From Streptomyces sporangiiformans (GTDB lineage Bacteria > Actinomycetota > Actinomycetes > Streptomycetales > Streptomycetaceae), in the NCBI RefSeq assembly GCF_005768555.2, contig NZ_VCHX02000112.1:1-48077 (forward strand): 48,077 bases of DNA, written 5' to 3'. Positions 26,809 through 34,649 of the stretch are shown here, one piece after another. A program made the translations under genes and the position numbers. The notes under the pieces were generated by a model. It saw nothing but the letters and a program-made list of their open reading frames with translations. It did no database searches and was not told where the DNA came from. Numbering within the stretch: the stretch's first letter is position 1; each line of letters begins with the position of its first letter.

Positions 26809-28323
26809 CTACGGGCGCCAGGACGCCAGTACGCCCTCGTAGAACTCCTGGTCCGTCAGCTCGAGCGGGGTCGGGCCCGCGTGGAAGAAGGCCGTGTTCT
26901 CGGTCTTCAGCTTGCGGAGGTAGTCGAAGGCCTTGTTGTCGTGCTCTCCGAAGGCGACGAAGGAGAAGAAGATGCCGGGGTGGTTCTTCGCCGCGTCCGT
27001 GAGGGACTGGGTGGCCGGGGTCTTGGCGTCCGGGGCACCGTCCGTCTGGAAGATCACGAGGGCGGGGGCCGCCGGGTCCTCCGACTTCTGCTGTTGCGCG
27101 ATCACTTCCTGCACGGCCGCGTGGTAGCTCGTACGGCCCATGCGGCCGAGGGAGGCGTGCAGCTCGTCGATCTTGTTCTCGTGGTCGGTGAGGGTGAGCT
27201 CGCCGGTGCCGTCCAGCTCCGTGGAGAAGAAGACGACGTGGACGGTCGCCTTGGGGTCGAGGTGGGCGGCGAGCGCGAGGGACTGTTCGCCGATGGCCTG
27301 GGCGGAGCCGTCCTTGTAGTACGGGCGCATGGAGGCGGAGCGGTCCAGGACGAGGTAGACCCTGGCGCGGGCCTTGGTGAGGTCGTGCTTCTTGAGGGCC
27401 GTGCCGGCGGCGTTGTACGCCGTGGCGAGGGCGGGGGGCAGGTCGGGTCCGGCCACGGCCTCGGCGCCGTCGGCGGCCGCCGGCTCGTCCGCCTGCGCGG
27501 CGACGGGCTCGGGCGCGGGCTCGGGGGCGGGTTCCGGAGTCACCTCGGCGGCGACCGGCTCCGGCTCGGGCTTCGGCTCCGGTTCGGGGGTGACGTCAGC
27601 TGCGGGCTCGGGGGCCGTGACCTCGGCGGCGGCGGGCTCGGGCTCCACTACGGGCTCAGGCTCCACCACCGGCTCCGGCTTCGGCTCGGGCTCCGGCTTC
27701 GGCTCAGCGGCCGGGGCCTCGGCGGCGACCGGTTCGGGCTCCACGACCGGCGCGGGCTCCGGCTCCACGACCGGCTCAGGCTCCGGCTCAGGGGCCACCT
27801 CGGCCACAGGCTCGGCCTCGGGTTCCGGCTTCGCCTCCGGCTCGGGCTCCGGCTCGGGCTCCGGCTCAGGGGCCACCTCGGCCACAGGCTCGGCCTCCGG
27901 CTCCGGCTGCGCCTCGGGCTTCGCCTCCGGCTCAGGTGCCGCAGGCGTGCGCTCGGCCGCCTCCGCAGGCTTCGCCTCGGGCTCCGGCTCGGATTCCTGC
28001 TGCTCCGCCGGAGGCGTCTGCTTCGGGACCGACACGTTGTCGAACGCCGCCGATACCAGGTCGTCCAGGTCGGACGCCTTGGTCTCGGACGCCTTGGTCT
28101 CGGCCGCCGGGGTCGAGGCCGAGGCGTCGGCCTCGCGGACATCGGTCTCGGGGGCCGTGGCGGTCGGTGCGGTCGCTGCCGCGGGTGCCGCCGGTGCCGG
28201 TTCGGCGGCCGGTTCCGGTGCCGTCTCCTGACGTGCCTCCGGCACGACGGGCTCGGCACCCTCGGACGGACGCCCCTTGCGTGACTTTCCGAACGCGTTT
28301 CGCAGGAGGTCGAGAATGCCCAT
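26809..28323 (-). CDS. VWA-domain protein with Pro-Glu-rich repeat linker
   Basis: A 504-residue cytoplasmic protein. Residues about 1-20 are a basic N-terminus ([17 protein letters not shown]). Residues about 25-290 are a low-complexity (Glu-Pro)n/Ala/Val linker containing a near-exact 26-residue tandem repeat. Residues about 300-504 are a von Willebrand factor A domain with the MIDAS motif DRSASM and a later TDGAPD segment. The VWA domain resembles those of the tellurite-resistance-associated proteins. The start at 28323 follows AAGGG. The linker probably spans distance; partners are unknown. Confidence 0.88.
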   Translation of the reverse strand: MGILDLLRNAFGKSRKGRPSEGAEPVVPEARQETAPEPAAEPAPAAPAAATAPTATAPETDVREADASASTPAAETKASETKASDLDDLVSAAFDNVSVPKQTPPAEQQESEPEPEAKPAEAAERTPAAPEPEAKPEAQPEPEAEPVAEVAPEPEPEPEPEPEAKPEPEAEPVAEVAPEPEPEPVVEPEPAPVVEPEPVAAEAPAAEPKPEPEPKPEPVVEPEPVVEPEPAAAEVTAPEPAADVTPEPEPKPEPEPVAAEVTPEPAPEPAPEPVAAQADEPAAADGAEAVAGPDLPPALATAYNAAGTALKKHDLTKARARVYLVLDRSASMRPYYKDGSAQAIGEQSLALAAHLDPKATVHVVFFSTELDGTGELTLTDHENKIDELHASLGRMGRTSYHAAVQEVIAQQQKSEDPAAPALVIFQTDGAPDAKTPATQSLTDAAKNHPGIFFSFVAFGEHDNKAFDYLRKLKTENTAFFHAGPTPLELTDQEFYEGVLASWRP

Positions 28324-28474
28324 TGCGCAACCCTTCGCATGAGTTGGTTCCGTCAATCCCTGGCCAGGACGGATACGTAAGGTTAGCCGCCACATTTGAA
28401 GATCTTCGTCAGGCCCGGACCTGGGACAGCATCCGGCGTCGGCGCCGATACCAACTCCCCGTCGGATCCCTTGC

Positions 28475-28496
28475 GTTCACTCCTCGTTCACTCTGC
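28475..28496 (+). promoter_or_regulatory. PHO box upstream of phoX
   Basis: Two 11-bp direct-repeat units start with GTTCACT (28475-28485 and 28486-28496), matching the Streptomyces PhoP-binding unit (consensus GTTCACC-type, 11-bp period). A TAGCGT -10 candidate follows at 28524-28529, so the box sits over the -35 region. Phosphate-starvation control by PhoR-PhoP is the likely consequence. Confidence 0.75.
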
Positions 28497-28559
28497 GGCT
28501 GTGTCCCGGAGCACGTGTGCCCCTAGCGTCACGCTCGATCCAGAAATGTGGGAGGGACC

Positions 28560-30632
28560 GTGCGCAACCTGTTGCCCCTGATCGGCTCGACCGGCTCACA
28601 CCCGGGCGGCCGTTCCGCGATGACCTGTCGATTCCGCTGTGGTGACGCCTGCTTTCACGAGGTGCCCAACACCAGCACCAACGAGTACGTCGGCGACGTC
28701 ATCGCCGGTGCGCTCAGCCGCCGCTCCATGATGCGGGCCGCCGCCGTGGTGACGGTCACCGCCGCGGCAGGTGGTGCGGCCGTCGGCTCCGCCGCCGCGC
28801 AGGCCCCCGCACAGACGACCGACGCGGTTCCGGAGACGTACACGAGTGGCAAGGGAGCGCGCGGTCTGCGGTTCACGCCGGTCGCGCCGAACACGACCGA
28901 TGCCGTGACCGTTCCCGAGGGCTACGGCCAGAACGTGGTCATCCGCTGGGGCGAGCCCATCCTCCGCGGCGCCCCGGCCTTCGACCCGGACAAGCAGACC
29001 GCCAAGGCACAGGCGGGCCAGTTCGGCTACAACAACGACTTCCTCGCCCTGCTCCCCCTGCCGGGCGAGCGCGGCCGCCAGCTGCTCGTGGCGAACCACG
29101 AGTACACGGACGAGATCCTGATGTTCAAGGGATACGACGCCGCCAACCCGACCCGCGAGCAGGCCGAGATCGCCTGGGCGGCCCACGGCCTGTCCGTCGT
29201 CGTGGTGGAGGGGGAGCAGAAGAGCGGCAAGCTCACCGCCGTCCCGCGCCACCCCCTCAACCGTCGCGTCACCGCGACCACCGAGTTCAGGATCACCGGT
29301 CCGGCCGCCGGGTCCGACCTGCTCAAGACCTCCGCCGACCCGACCGGCACCAAGGTCCTCGGCACGCTCAACAACTGCGCGGGCGGCGAGACCCCCTGGG
29401 GCACCACGCTGCACGGCGAGGAGAACTTCAACCAGTACTTCGCCAACAGCAGCCGGGCGACGGACAAGCGGTACGGCATCGGCACCGGCGCCTCCGAGCG
29501 CAAGTGGGAGCGTTTCGACAAGCGGTTCGACGTGGCCCAGGAGCCGAACGAGGCCCACCGCTTCGGCTACGTCGTCGAGCTCGACCCGTACGACCCCACC
29601 TCCACGCCCCGCAAGCACACCGCTCTCGGCCGCTTCAAGCACGAGGGCGCGACCATCCGCCTCACGGACGACGGCCGTCCGGTCGCCTACACGGGTGACG
29701 ACGAGCGCTTCGACTACTTCTACAAGTTCGTCGGCAGCAAGCGGATGCAGAAGGGCACCTCACGGGCCGTACGCGAGCACAACCTCTCCCTCCTCGACGA
29801 GGGCACGCTGTACGTCGCCAAGCTGACGGGAGACTCTCCGGCCGCCGAGATCGACGGCACCGGGAAGCTTCCGTCCGACGGCGAGTTCGACGGCGGCGGC
29901 GAGTGGATTCCGCTGGCCACGGCCACCGCCGACGGCGCCGTCTCGCATGTGGACGGTATGACGGCGGAGGAGGTCTTCGTCTTCACGCGGCTCGCCGGTG
30001 ACAAGGTGGGCGCGACCAAGATGGACCGGCCCGAGGACATCCAGCCCTCCCCGTACACCGGCAAGGTCTACGTCGCCCTGACCAACAACTCGAACCGCGG
30101 TGTCGGTACGAACGCCAAGGCGGACGAGGCCAACCCGCGCAACGCCAACAAGCACGGCCACATCCTGGAGCTCACCGAGCGCCGGGGCCGCGCCGACAGC
30201 AAGACCTTCGGCTGGTCGCTGTTCCTCGTCGCGGGCGACCCCGCCGACCCGGCCACGTACTTCGCGGGCTTCCCGAAGGACAAGGTCAGCCCGATCTCCT
30301 GCCCGGACAACGTGACCTTCGACTCGTACGGCAACCTGTGGATCTCCACCGACGGCGCCCAGCTCGGCTCGCACGACGGTCTCTTCGGCGTCGCTACGCG
30401 CGGTGAGCGGCGCGGTGAGCTGAAGCAGTTCCTGACGATGCCGAAGGGCGCCGAGACCTGCGGCCCGATCGTCCAGGACCGCCGTGTCGTGGTCTCGGTC
30501 CAGCACCCGGGTGAGATCGACGGCGCGACCGTCGAGAAGCCCGCGAGCGCCTGGCCCGACGGCGCGGGCAAGATGGTCCGCCCGTCCGTGGTCGCGGTGT
30601 GGCGCAAGAACGGGTCCGACGTGGGCGTGTGA
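28560..30632 (+). CDS. phoX: PhoX-family alkaline phosphatase, Tat-exported
   Basis: A 690-residue secreted phosphatase of the PhoX (DUF839) family, which releases phosphate from organic esters using calcium and iron. A long N-region is followed by the twin-arginine signal SRRSMMRAAAVVTVTAAAGG (Arg54-Arg55). The mature part contains NNCAGGETPWGTTLHGEENF, RFKHEGATI, MDRPEDIQPSPYTGKVYVAL and NVTFDSYGNLWISTDG, all family hallmarks. The GTG at 28560 is chosen because family members start at this VRNLLPLIG segment, although GGAGGG is only 3-4 nt away. A PHO box upstream agrees with phosphate control. Convergent with the LysR gene. Confidence 0.93.
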   Translation: MRNLLPLIGSTGSHPGGRSAMTCRFRCGDACFHEVPNTSTNEYVGDVIAGALSRRSMMRAAAVVTVTAAAGGAAVGSAAAQAPAQTTDAVPETYTSGKGARGLRFTPVAPNTTDAVTVPEGYGQNVVIRWGEPILRGAPAFDPDKQTAKAQAGQFGYNNDFLALLPLPGERGRQLLVANHEYTDEILMFKGYDAANPTREQAEIAWAAHGLSVVVVEGEQKSGKLTAVPRHPLNRRVTATTEFRITGPAAGSDLLKTSADPTGTKVLGTLNNCAGGETPWGTTLHGEENFNQYFANSSRATDKRYGIGTGASERKWERFDKRFDVAQEPNEAHRFGYVVELDPYDPTSTPRKHTALGRFKHEGATIRLTDDGRPVAYTGDDERFDYFYKFVGSKRMQKGTSRAVREHNLSLLDEGTLYVAKLTGDSPAAEIDGTGKLPSDGEFDGGGEWIPLATATADGAVSHVDGMTAEEVFVFTRLAGDKVGATKMDRPEDIQPSPYTGKVYVALTNNSNRGVGTNAKADEANPRNANKHGHILELTERRGRADSKTFGWSLFLVAGDPADPATYFAGFPKDKVSPISCPDNVTFDSYGNLWISTDGAQLGSHDGLFGVATRGERRGELKQFLTMPKGAETCGPIVQDRRVVVSVQHPGEIDGATVEKPASAWPDGAGKMVRPSVVAVWRKNGSDVGV

Positions 30633-30663
30633 GGAGCGAGGCTCAAGAGGCGTAAGCCGTACG

Positions 30664-31623
30664 TCATGTGCTGACGTGTACGTACATGGGGGCGTCCCTC
30701 TCCGGAGGGGCGCCTCTCTTCTTCAGCCACTCCCGATAGCCGGGCGACTGCCGTGCCGTCTCCCAGTACGCCTCCTCCAGGTCCGGGTAGACGGAGTCCA
30801 GGTCCGCCTGCATACGCGCCGCGAGCAGCAGGCGTACGCCGAGGGGGTCACCCTGGATGCGGCGTACCGCCATCTCGGAACGGGACAGACAGGTCGGCTG
30901 GCAGACCGTGACGACCTCGCCGGTGGCGACGAGTGAGGCGGCGGTGTGGTAGTCGCCGTGCAGGATGCGGGGGCTGAGGCCGGCCGAGCGGAGCATCCGG
31001 TGGACGGCGTCCCACTCGCCGTCGACGGTCGGGTCGACCATCCAGCGGTCATGGGCCAGCTCGGCGAGGCGGACCACGGGGCGGGCAGCCGCCGGGTGGT
31101 CCGTCGGCAGTGAGACGAACTGGGGCTCCCGCTCGACCAGGACGCGCAGCCGTAACCCGTCCGGGATGCGCAGCGGGCTGCCCTCCACCTCGTGCACGAA
31201 GGCGATGTCGAGCTGTCCGTCGGCGAGCATGCGGAGCAGCGCGTTCGCGGAGACGTCCATCTGGAGGATCGGTTCCTGGCTGCGGGCGCGCAGGCGGCGC
31301 AGCCAGCCCGCGAGGGCCCGGCTCGCGGTGGAGCCGATGCGCAGCTGGGGGCCGTCCGCGGCGGCGGCCCTGGCCTCGGCCACCAGGGAGCGCATCTCGG
31401 CCACCAGGGGGCGGGCCCGGCCGAGGACGACGCGGCCGAGCGCGGTCGGGCGGCAGCCGGTGCGTTCACGGGTGAACAGCGCCCCGCCCAGCTCCTGTTC
31501 GATCCTGCGCAGCTGGGTGCTCAACGAGGGCTGGGCGACGCCGAGTTGGCGTGCGGCGCGGTGCAGGCTGCCGGTGTCGGCTATGGCGCACAGCGCACGG
31601 AGGTGCCTGACCTCAAGCTCCAT
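30664..31623 (-). CDS. snpR: LysR-family activator divergent from snapalysin (SnpR-like)
   Basis: A 319-residue LysR regulator. The N-terminal HTH reads LRALCAIADTGSLHRAARQL followed by GVAQPSLSTQLRRIEQELG. The effector domain spans residues about 90-290. In S. lividans and S. coelicolor a LysR gene lies divergent to snpA and activates it, and the same arrangement is seen here across 250 bp. One codon is TTA (31153-31155 on the plus strand as TAA), in GLRLRV, so production should depend on bldA. The gene's 3' end contains the hairpin that probably terminates the convergent phoX transcript. Confidence 0.88.
   Translation of the reverse strand: MELEVRHLRALCAIADTGSLHRAARQLGVAQPSLSTQLRRIEQELGGALFTRERTGCRPTALGRVVLGRARPLVAEMRSLVAEARAAAADGPQLRIGSTASRALAGWLRRLRARSQEPILQMDVSANALLRMLADGQLDIAFVHEVEGSPLRIPDGLRLRVLVEREPQFVSLPTDHPAAARPVVRLAELAHDRWMVDPTVDGEWDAVHRMLRSAGLSPRILHGDYHTAASLVATGEVVTVCQPTCLSRSEMAVRRIQGDPLGVRLLLAARMQADLDSVYPDLEEAYWETARQSPGYREWLKKRGAPPERDAPMYVHVST
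30691..30714 (+). terminator. Probable phoX terminator inside the LysR 3' end
   Basis: A 10-bp stem (30691-30700 / 30705-30714, one U-G pair) has a 4-nt loop and begins 59 bp after the phoX stop. A weaker dyad ACGTCA-N5-TGACGT lies at 30661-30677. Both fall in or at the edge of the convergent LysR coding sequence. Confidence 0.55.
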
Positions 31624-31669
31624 GCGGTGAGCCTAGGGCGGCCCGCCCGGCCACACCAGACGCATAAAT

Positions 31670-31684
31670 CCCATCCGAAGTGGG
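31670..31684. promoter_or_regulatory. Possible LysR-type operator in the snpR-snpA gap
   Basis: A CCCA-N7-TGGG dyad, 15 bp in total, has the size of a LysR T-N11-A site and lies 47 bp from the LysR start. It is the best symmetric element noticed in the 250-bp divergent region. Assignment is tentative. Confidence 0.35.
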
Positions 31685-31873
31685 CGAGTTGGTGCACAGG
31701 AGCGGCCGATTCCGACTGACCGGTAACCACACAGGGGCGGAGTGGTGCCCGACTGATGAGGGAGCTGTGCCCGAGTGATAGCCCCGTCCTATCGCCGGTT
31801 GCCATCATCACAGCCGCCGCACAGGCGTCGACACTCACCGATGACGACTTCACCCCCCACACGAGGAGTCATC

Positions 31874-32539
31874 ATGCGACTGTCCCTGCCCAAGTCCAGG
31901 GCTGTGGTGTCGACCGCGATAGGTCTCGGCCTCGCGGTCGGCGCCTTCGGCGCGGTGCCGGCCTCGGCCGCCCCAGCGGCTCCGGCCGCCGCCCCGGTGG
32001 CCGGCTACCACGGCTCGTCCGAGGAGGCCAAGGCCAACAAGGCGTTCTTCGAGGCCGTGCTGAAGTCCGTGGCCGAGAAGCGGGCCGCGAACCCGGGGGC
32101 CGCCGCGGTCACCGTCACCTACGACGCGTCCGACGCGCCCACCTTCAGCGCCCAGATAGAGCGTTCCACCGAGATCTGGAACGGCGCGGTGGCGAACGTG
32201 CAGCTCCAGTCGGGCTCCAACGCGGACTTCGAGTACCGCGAGGGCAACGACGCGCGCGGCTCGTACGCCTCCACGGACGGCCATGGCGGCGGCTTCATCT
32301 TCCTCGACTACGCGCAGAACAAGGAGTACGACTCCAACCGCGTGACCGCCCACGAGACCGGCCATGTACTCGGTCTGCCGGACCACTACGAGGGCCCGTG
32401 CAGCGAGCTCATGTCGGGCGGCGGCCCCGGCCCGTCCTGCACCAACGCGAACCCCGACGCGAACGAGCGCGCCGAGGTCGAGCGGCTGTGGGCCAACGGT
32501 CTGGCGAAGGCCCTGCAGAAGGTGAACCAGGCCGGGTAG
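31874..32539 (+). CDS. snpA: Snapalysin, secreted zinc metalloprotease (M7)
   Basis: A 221-residue preproprotease. The Sec signal spans about residues 1-33 (basic MRLSLPKSR, hydrophobic [19 protein letters not shown]), and a short propeptide follows. The catalytic site is [19 protein letters not shown] (HExxHxxGxxD), with the Met-turn in [10 protein letters not shown] and a disulphide partner Cys shortly after. Streptomyces snapalysins are about 220-230 residues, so this is full length. The ATG at 31874 has GAGGAG 7 nt upstream. The divergent LysR gene is the expected activator. Confidence 0.95.
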   Translation: MRLSLPKSRAVVSTAIGLGLAVGAFGAVPASAAPAAPAAAPVAGYHGSSEEAKANKAFFEAVLKSVAEKRAANPGAAAVTVTYDASDAPTFSAQIERSTEIWNGAVANVQLQSGSNADFEYREGNDARGSYASTDGHGGGFIFLDYAQNKEYDSNRVTAHETGHVLGLPDHYEGPCSELMSGGGPGPSCTNANPDANERAEVERLWANGLAKALQKVNQAG

Positions 32540-32571
32540 TTCCCGAAGTCCGAAGCCCGCCACCCCCCACT

Positions 32572-32610
32572 GACGTGGGCCGTCCCTCCTGCACAGGGGC
32601 GGCCCACGTC
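32572..32610. terminator. Bidirectional terminator, snpA / EEP gene
   Basis: An 11-bp perfect outer stem (32572-32582 / 32600-32610) lies between the convergent stops at 32539 and 32617. It can end both transcripts. Confidence 0.85.
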
Positions 32611-32616
32611 GCGTTC

Positions 32617-33663
32617 TCAGGCGCGTTCGTGGAGCGTCAGGTCCACGACCAGGGAGCGGTGGTCCGTGTTATCGAGGTCCAGGAAGCGGGCGCTGTTGGC
32701 CGAGAAGTCCCGCGAGACGAGGACGTGGTCGATCTGGGCGCCCAGGGCCGGGGCCGTTCTGGCCGGCCAGCTCGGTGTGCGGGGGTGTCCGGCGAGGCGG
32801 GCGCCGTCGCGCAGGCCCGTGTCCAGGATGCGGCGGAACGCGGCGTGGTCCTGGGAGGCGTTGAAGTCGCCCGCGAGGATGGTGGGGCGGGTCCGGTCGG
32901 CGGCCGCGTAGTCGCGCAGCGCGCCGAGTTCTTCGCGCCAGTCGTCCAGGTGGGCCGGGAGCGGGGGCATGGGGTGGGCGAGTTGGACGCGGATCTCTTT
33001 GCCCTTCACATCGGCTGTCGCGCCCGGCATCCCCATGGCGCCCGGGATCCCGGCGGCGGGCTTGAGGGGGTACCGGCTGAGGATGACGGACCCGTCGGAG
33101 CCGTTGCCCGGTACGGCCTGCCGGTAGGGGTACGTGTCCTGCGCGTTCTCCGTGCCCTGCGCGTCCTGCGTGTCCTTCCGTCCGAAGGCCTGCCTCAGCT
33201 TGTCCTCGCAGAGTGCCTCGCACTCCTCGACGAAGACGAGGTCCGGGCGTTCGCTCCGGACGGCCTTGATCAGCTCGTCGGTGGCCTGTCCGAACTCCAC
33301 GTTCGACGTGAGCACGCGCAGTTCCACGAGTGGCGTGCCCTTCGCGTCGGCCGTCTTGCCGTACGGCTCGATGAACCAGGCGATCGTCGCCAGTGCGGCC
33401 ACGCCCCAGACGAGTCCGAGGCGCCAGCGGGTGAGGGCGGCGAGGAGGAGGGCGGCTGCGGTGGGGGCGAGCAGCCAGGGCAGGAACGCGAGGAGTTGGG
33501 GTACGGGGGTGATGCCGTCGGTGTCGGCGATCCGGCACCCCACGACCGTGCTCACGCCGAGCAGCAGGAGCCCGGCGAGCCAGGCTCCTCCCCTCTGGCC
33601 GGGGCGCCGTGTCGCCGGGTCGTCGTCGATCCACTCGTACGTCTCTGCCGTAGCACTGCCCAA
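32617..33663 (-). CDS. Membrane-anchored endonuclease/exonuclease/phosphatase family protein
   Basis: A protein of about 348 residues with three N-terminal membrane helices (WLAGLLLLGVSTVVGCRIA; LLAFLPWLLAPTAAALLLAA; LGLVWGVAALATIAWFIE). An extracellular EEP catalytic domain follows. Catalytic features are LTSNVEFGQ, LVFVEEC, ILAGDFNASQDHAAF and the final IDHVLVS...DHRSLVVDL. The frame stays open far to the left into the neighbouring gene, but similarity begins only here. The TTG at 33661-33663 has GGAAGG 8 nt upstream, whereas the nearby ATG is in the wrong frame. The substrate (phosphodiester, lipid or nucleic acid) is unknown. Confidence 0.82.
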   Translation of the reverse strand: MGSATAETYEWIDDDPATRRPGQRGGAWLAGLLLLGVSTVVGCRIADTDGITPVPQLLAFLPWLLAPTAAALLLAALTRWRLGLVWGVAALATIAWFIEPYGKTADAKGTPLVELRVLTSNVEFGQATDELIKAVRSERPDLVFVEECEALCEDKLRQAFGRKDTQDAQGTENAQDTYPYRQAVPGNGSDGSVILSRYPLKPAAGIPGAMGMPGATADVKGKEIRVQLAHPMPPLPAHLDDWREELGALRDYAAADRTRPTILAGDFNASQDHAAFRRILDTGLRDGARLAGHPRTPSWPARTAPALGAQIDHVLVSRDFSANSARFLDLDNTDHRSLVVDLTLHERA

Positions 33664-33782
33664 AGTCCATGCCTTCCGTTCACCCGGATCCTCTCTCAAA
33701 GACGGGGCGGGCGGTGGGACGGTTGCCGATCGACGGCGCCGACGAGAGCCTCGGCTCGGCTCGGATCGGCTTGGCACCGCTC

Positions 33783-34571
33783 TCAAGCGGACGAATCGGC
33801 CTGCTTCAAGAACGCGGCCAGCGCCTCGTTGAACTCGTCCGGGCGTTCCAGGTTCGGCATATGGGCTGCGCGGGCGATGATGTGGAGCGTGGAGCCGGGA
33901 AGGGCCTCGTGCATGGCCTGTGCGTCCGACGCCGGGGTGTAGGCGTCGTCCTCGCCGACCACGACCAGGGAAGGGACCCTGACCCGGGTCAGGAGGTCGC
34001 GGTAGTCGGGGCGTTCCGCGCGGCCGCGGAGGGCGGCGGCCGCGCCCTCGGGGGGTGTGCCGGTCATCATGCGGTGGACGTGTGCGGCCACGTCGGCGTC
34101 GGCGTACGGCGCGACCATCTTGTGGAGTACCTCGTCCGCGTACCCCCGCATGCCTTCCCGAAGGAGCCGGTCCGCCATCTCGCCCCGTGACTTCTTGCCG
34201 GCCGGGGTCTCCGGGGCGGGGAAGGTGTCGGCCAGGATCATGCCGTGGATGCGCTCCGGGAACTGGCGGTAGCACTCCATGACGATCTGGCCGCCCATCG
34301 ACAGCCCGCCGAGGACGAAGCCGTCCACCCCCAGACTGTCCAGGAGGGCCGCGATGTCCTCGGCGAACGTGGCGAGCGGGGTGACCCCCGGGACGACCGG
34401 CGACGCGCCGTAGCCGCGCAGGTCGGGGGTGATCACCCGGCGGCCCGGGGAGAAGGCGGCCATCTGGGGCGCCCACATCGTGTGGTCGAAGGGATGGCCA
34501 TGGATGAGAACAAGAGGCAGTGGCGTTGAGGCTTTCGTGCCTTTGTCCTCGTATGCGAGGAAGGGTGCCAT
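33783..34571 (-). CDS. Alpha/beta hydrolase
   Basis: A 262-residue cytoplasmic hydrolase. The oxyanion strand is LVLIHGHPFDHTMW, and the nucleophile elbow GLSMGG gives the Ser. The acid is in VVVGEDDAYTP and the His in IIARAAHMPNLE. This resembles the 3-oxoadipate enol-lactonase/haloperoxidase-like group. It is divergent from the MocR gene with only 78 bp between them, and the intervening direct repeats suggest that the MocR protein controls it. The substrate is not predictable. Confidence 0.9.
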   Translation of the reverse strand: MAPFLAYEDKGTKASTPLPLVLIHGHPFDHTMWAPQMAAFSPGRRVITPDLRGYGASPVVPGVTPLATFAEDIAALLDSLGVDGFVLGGLSMGGQIVMECYRQFPERIHGMILADTFPAPETPAGKKSRGEMADRLLREGMRGYADEVLHKMVAPYADADVAAHVHRMMTGTPPEGAAAALRGRAERPDYRDLLTRVRVPSLVVVGEDDAYTPASDAQAMHEALPGSTLHIIARAAHMPNLERPDEFNEALAAFLKQADSSA

Positions 34572-34597
34572 GAGTGGACACTAAAGCGGCCCGGCTC

Positions 34598-34631
34598 CTC
34601 GGTGCAATAAAATCTTTGCCCTCGGTGCAAT
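34598..34631. promoter_or_regulatory. Direct-repeat operator between MocR and hydrolase genes
   Basis: CTCGGTGCAAT occurs exactly twice (34598-34608 and 34621-34631), 23 bp from start to start, i.e. about two helical turns. Paired direct repeats in the divergent region are the usual binding layout of MocR/GabR regulators. Confidence 0.65.
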
Positions 34632-34649
34632 GCAAGGAGAGATGTTCGC

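Noticed and set aside
26881..28284. 467-residue Gly/Leu/Arg-rich frame opposite the VWA gene
   Set aside because: Mirror image of the Pro-Glu repeat; no start context.
33664..34635. N-terminal extension of the EEP protein to 672 residues
   Set aside because: The added part runs antiphase through the alpha/beta hydrolase gene and is Arg/Pro-rich without similarity.
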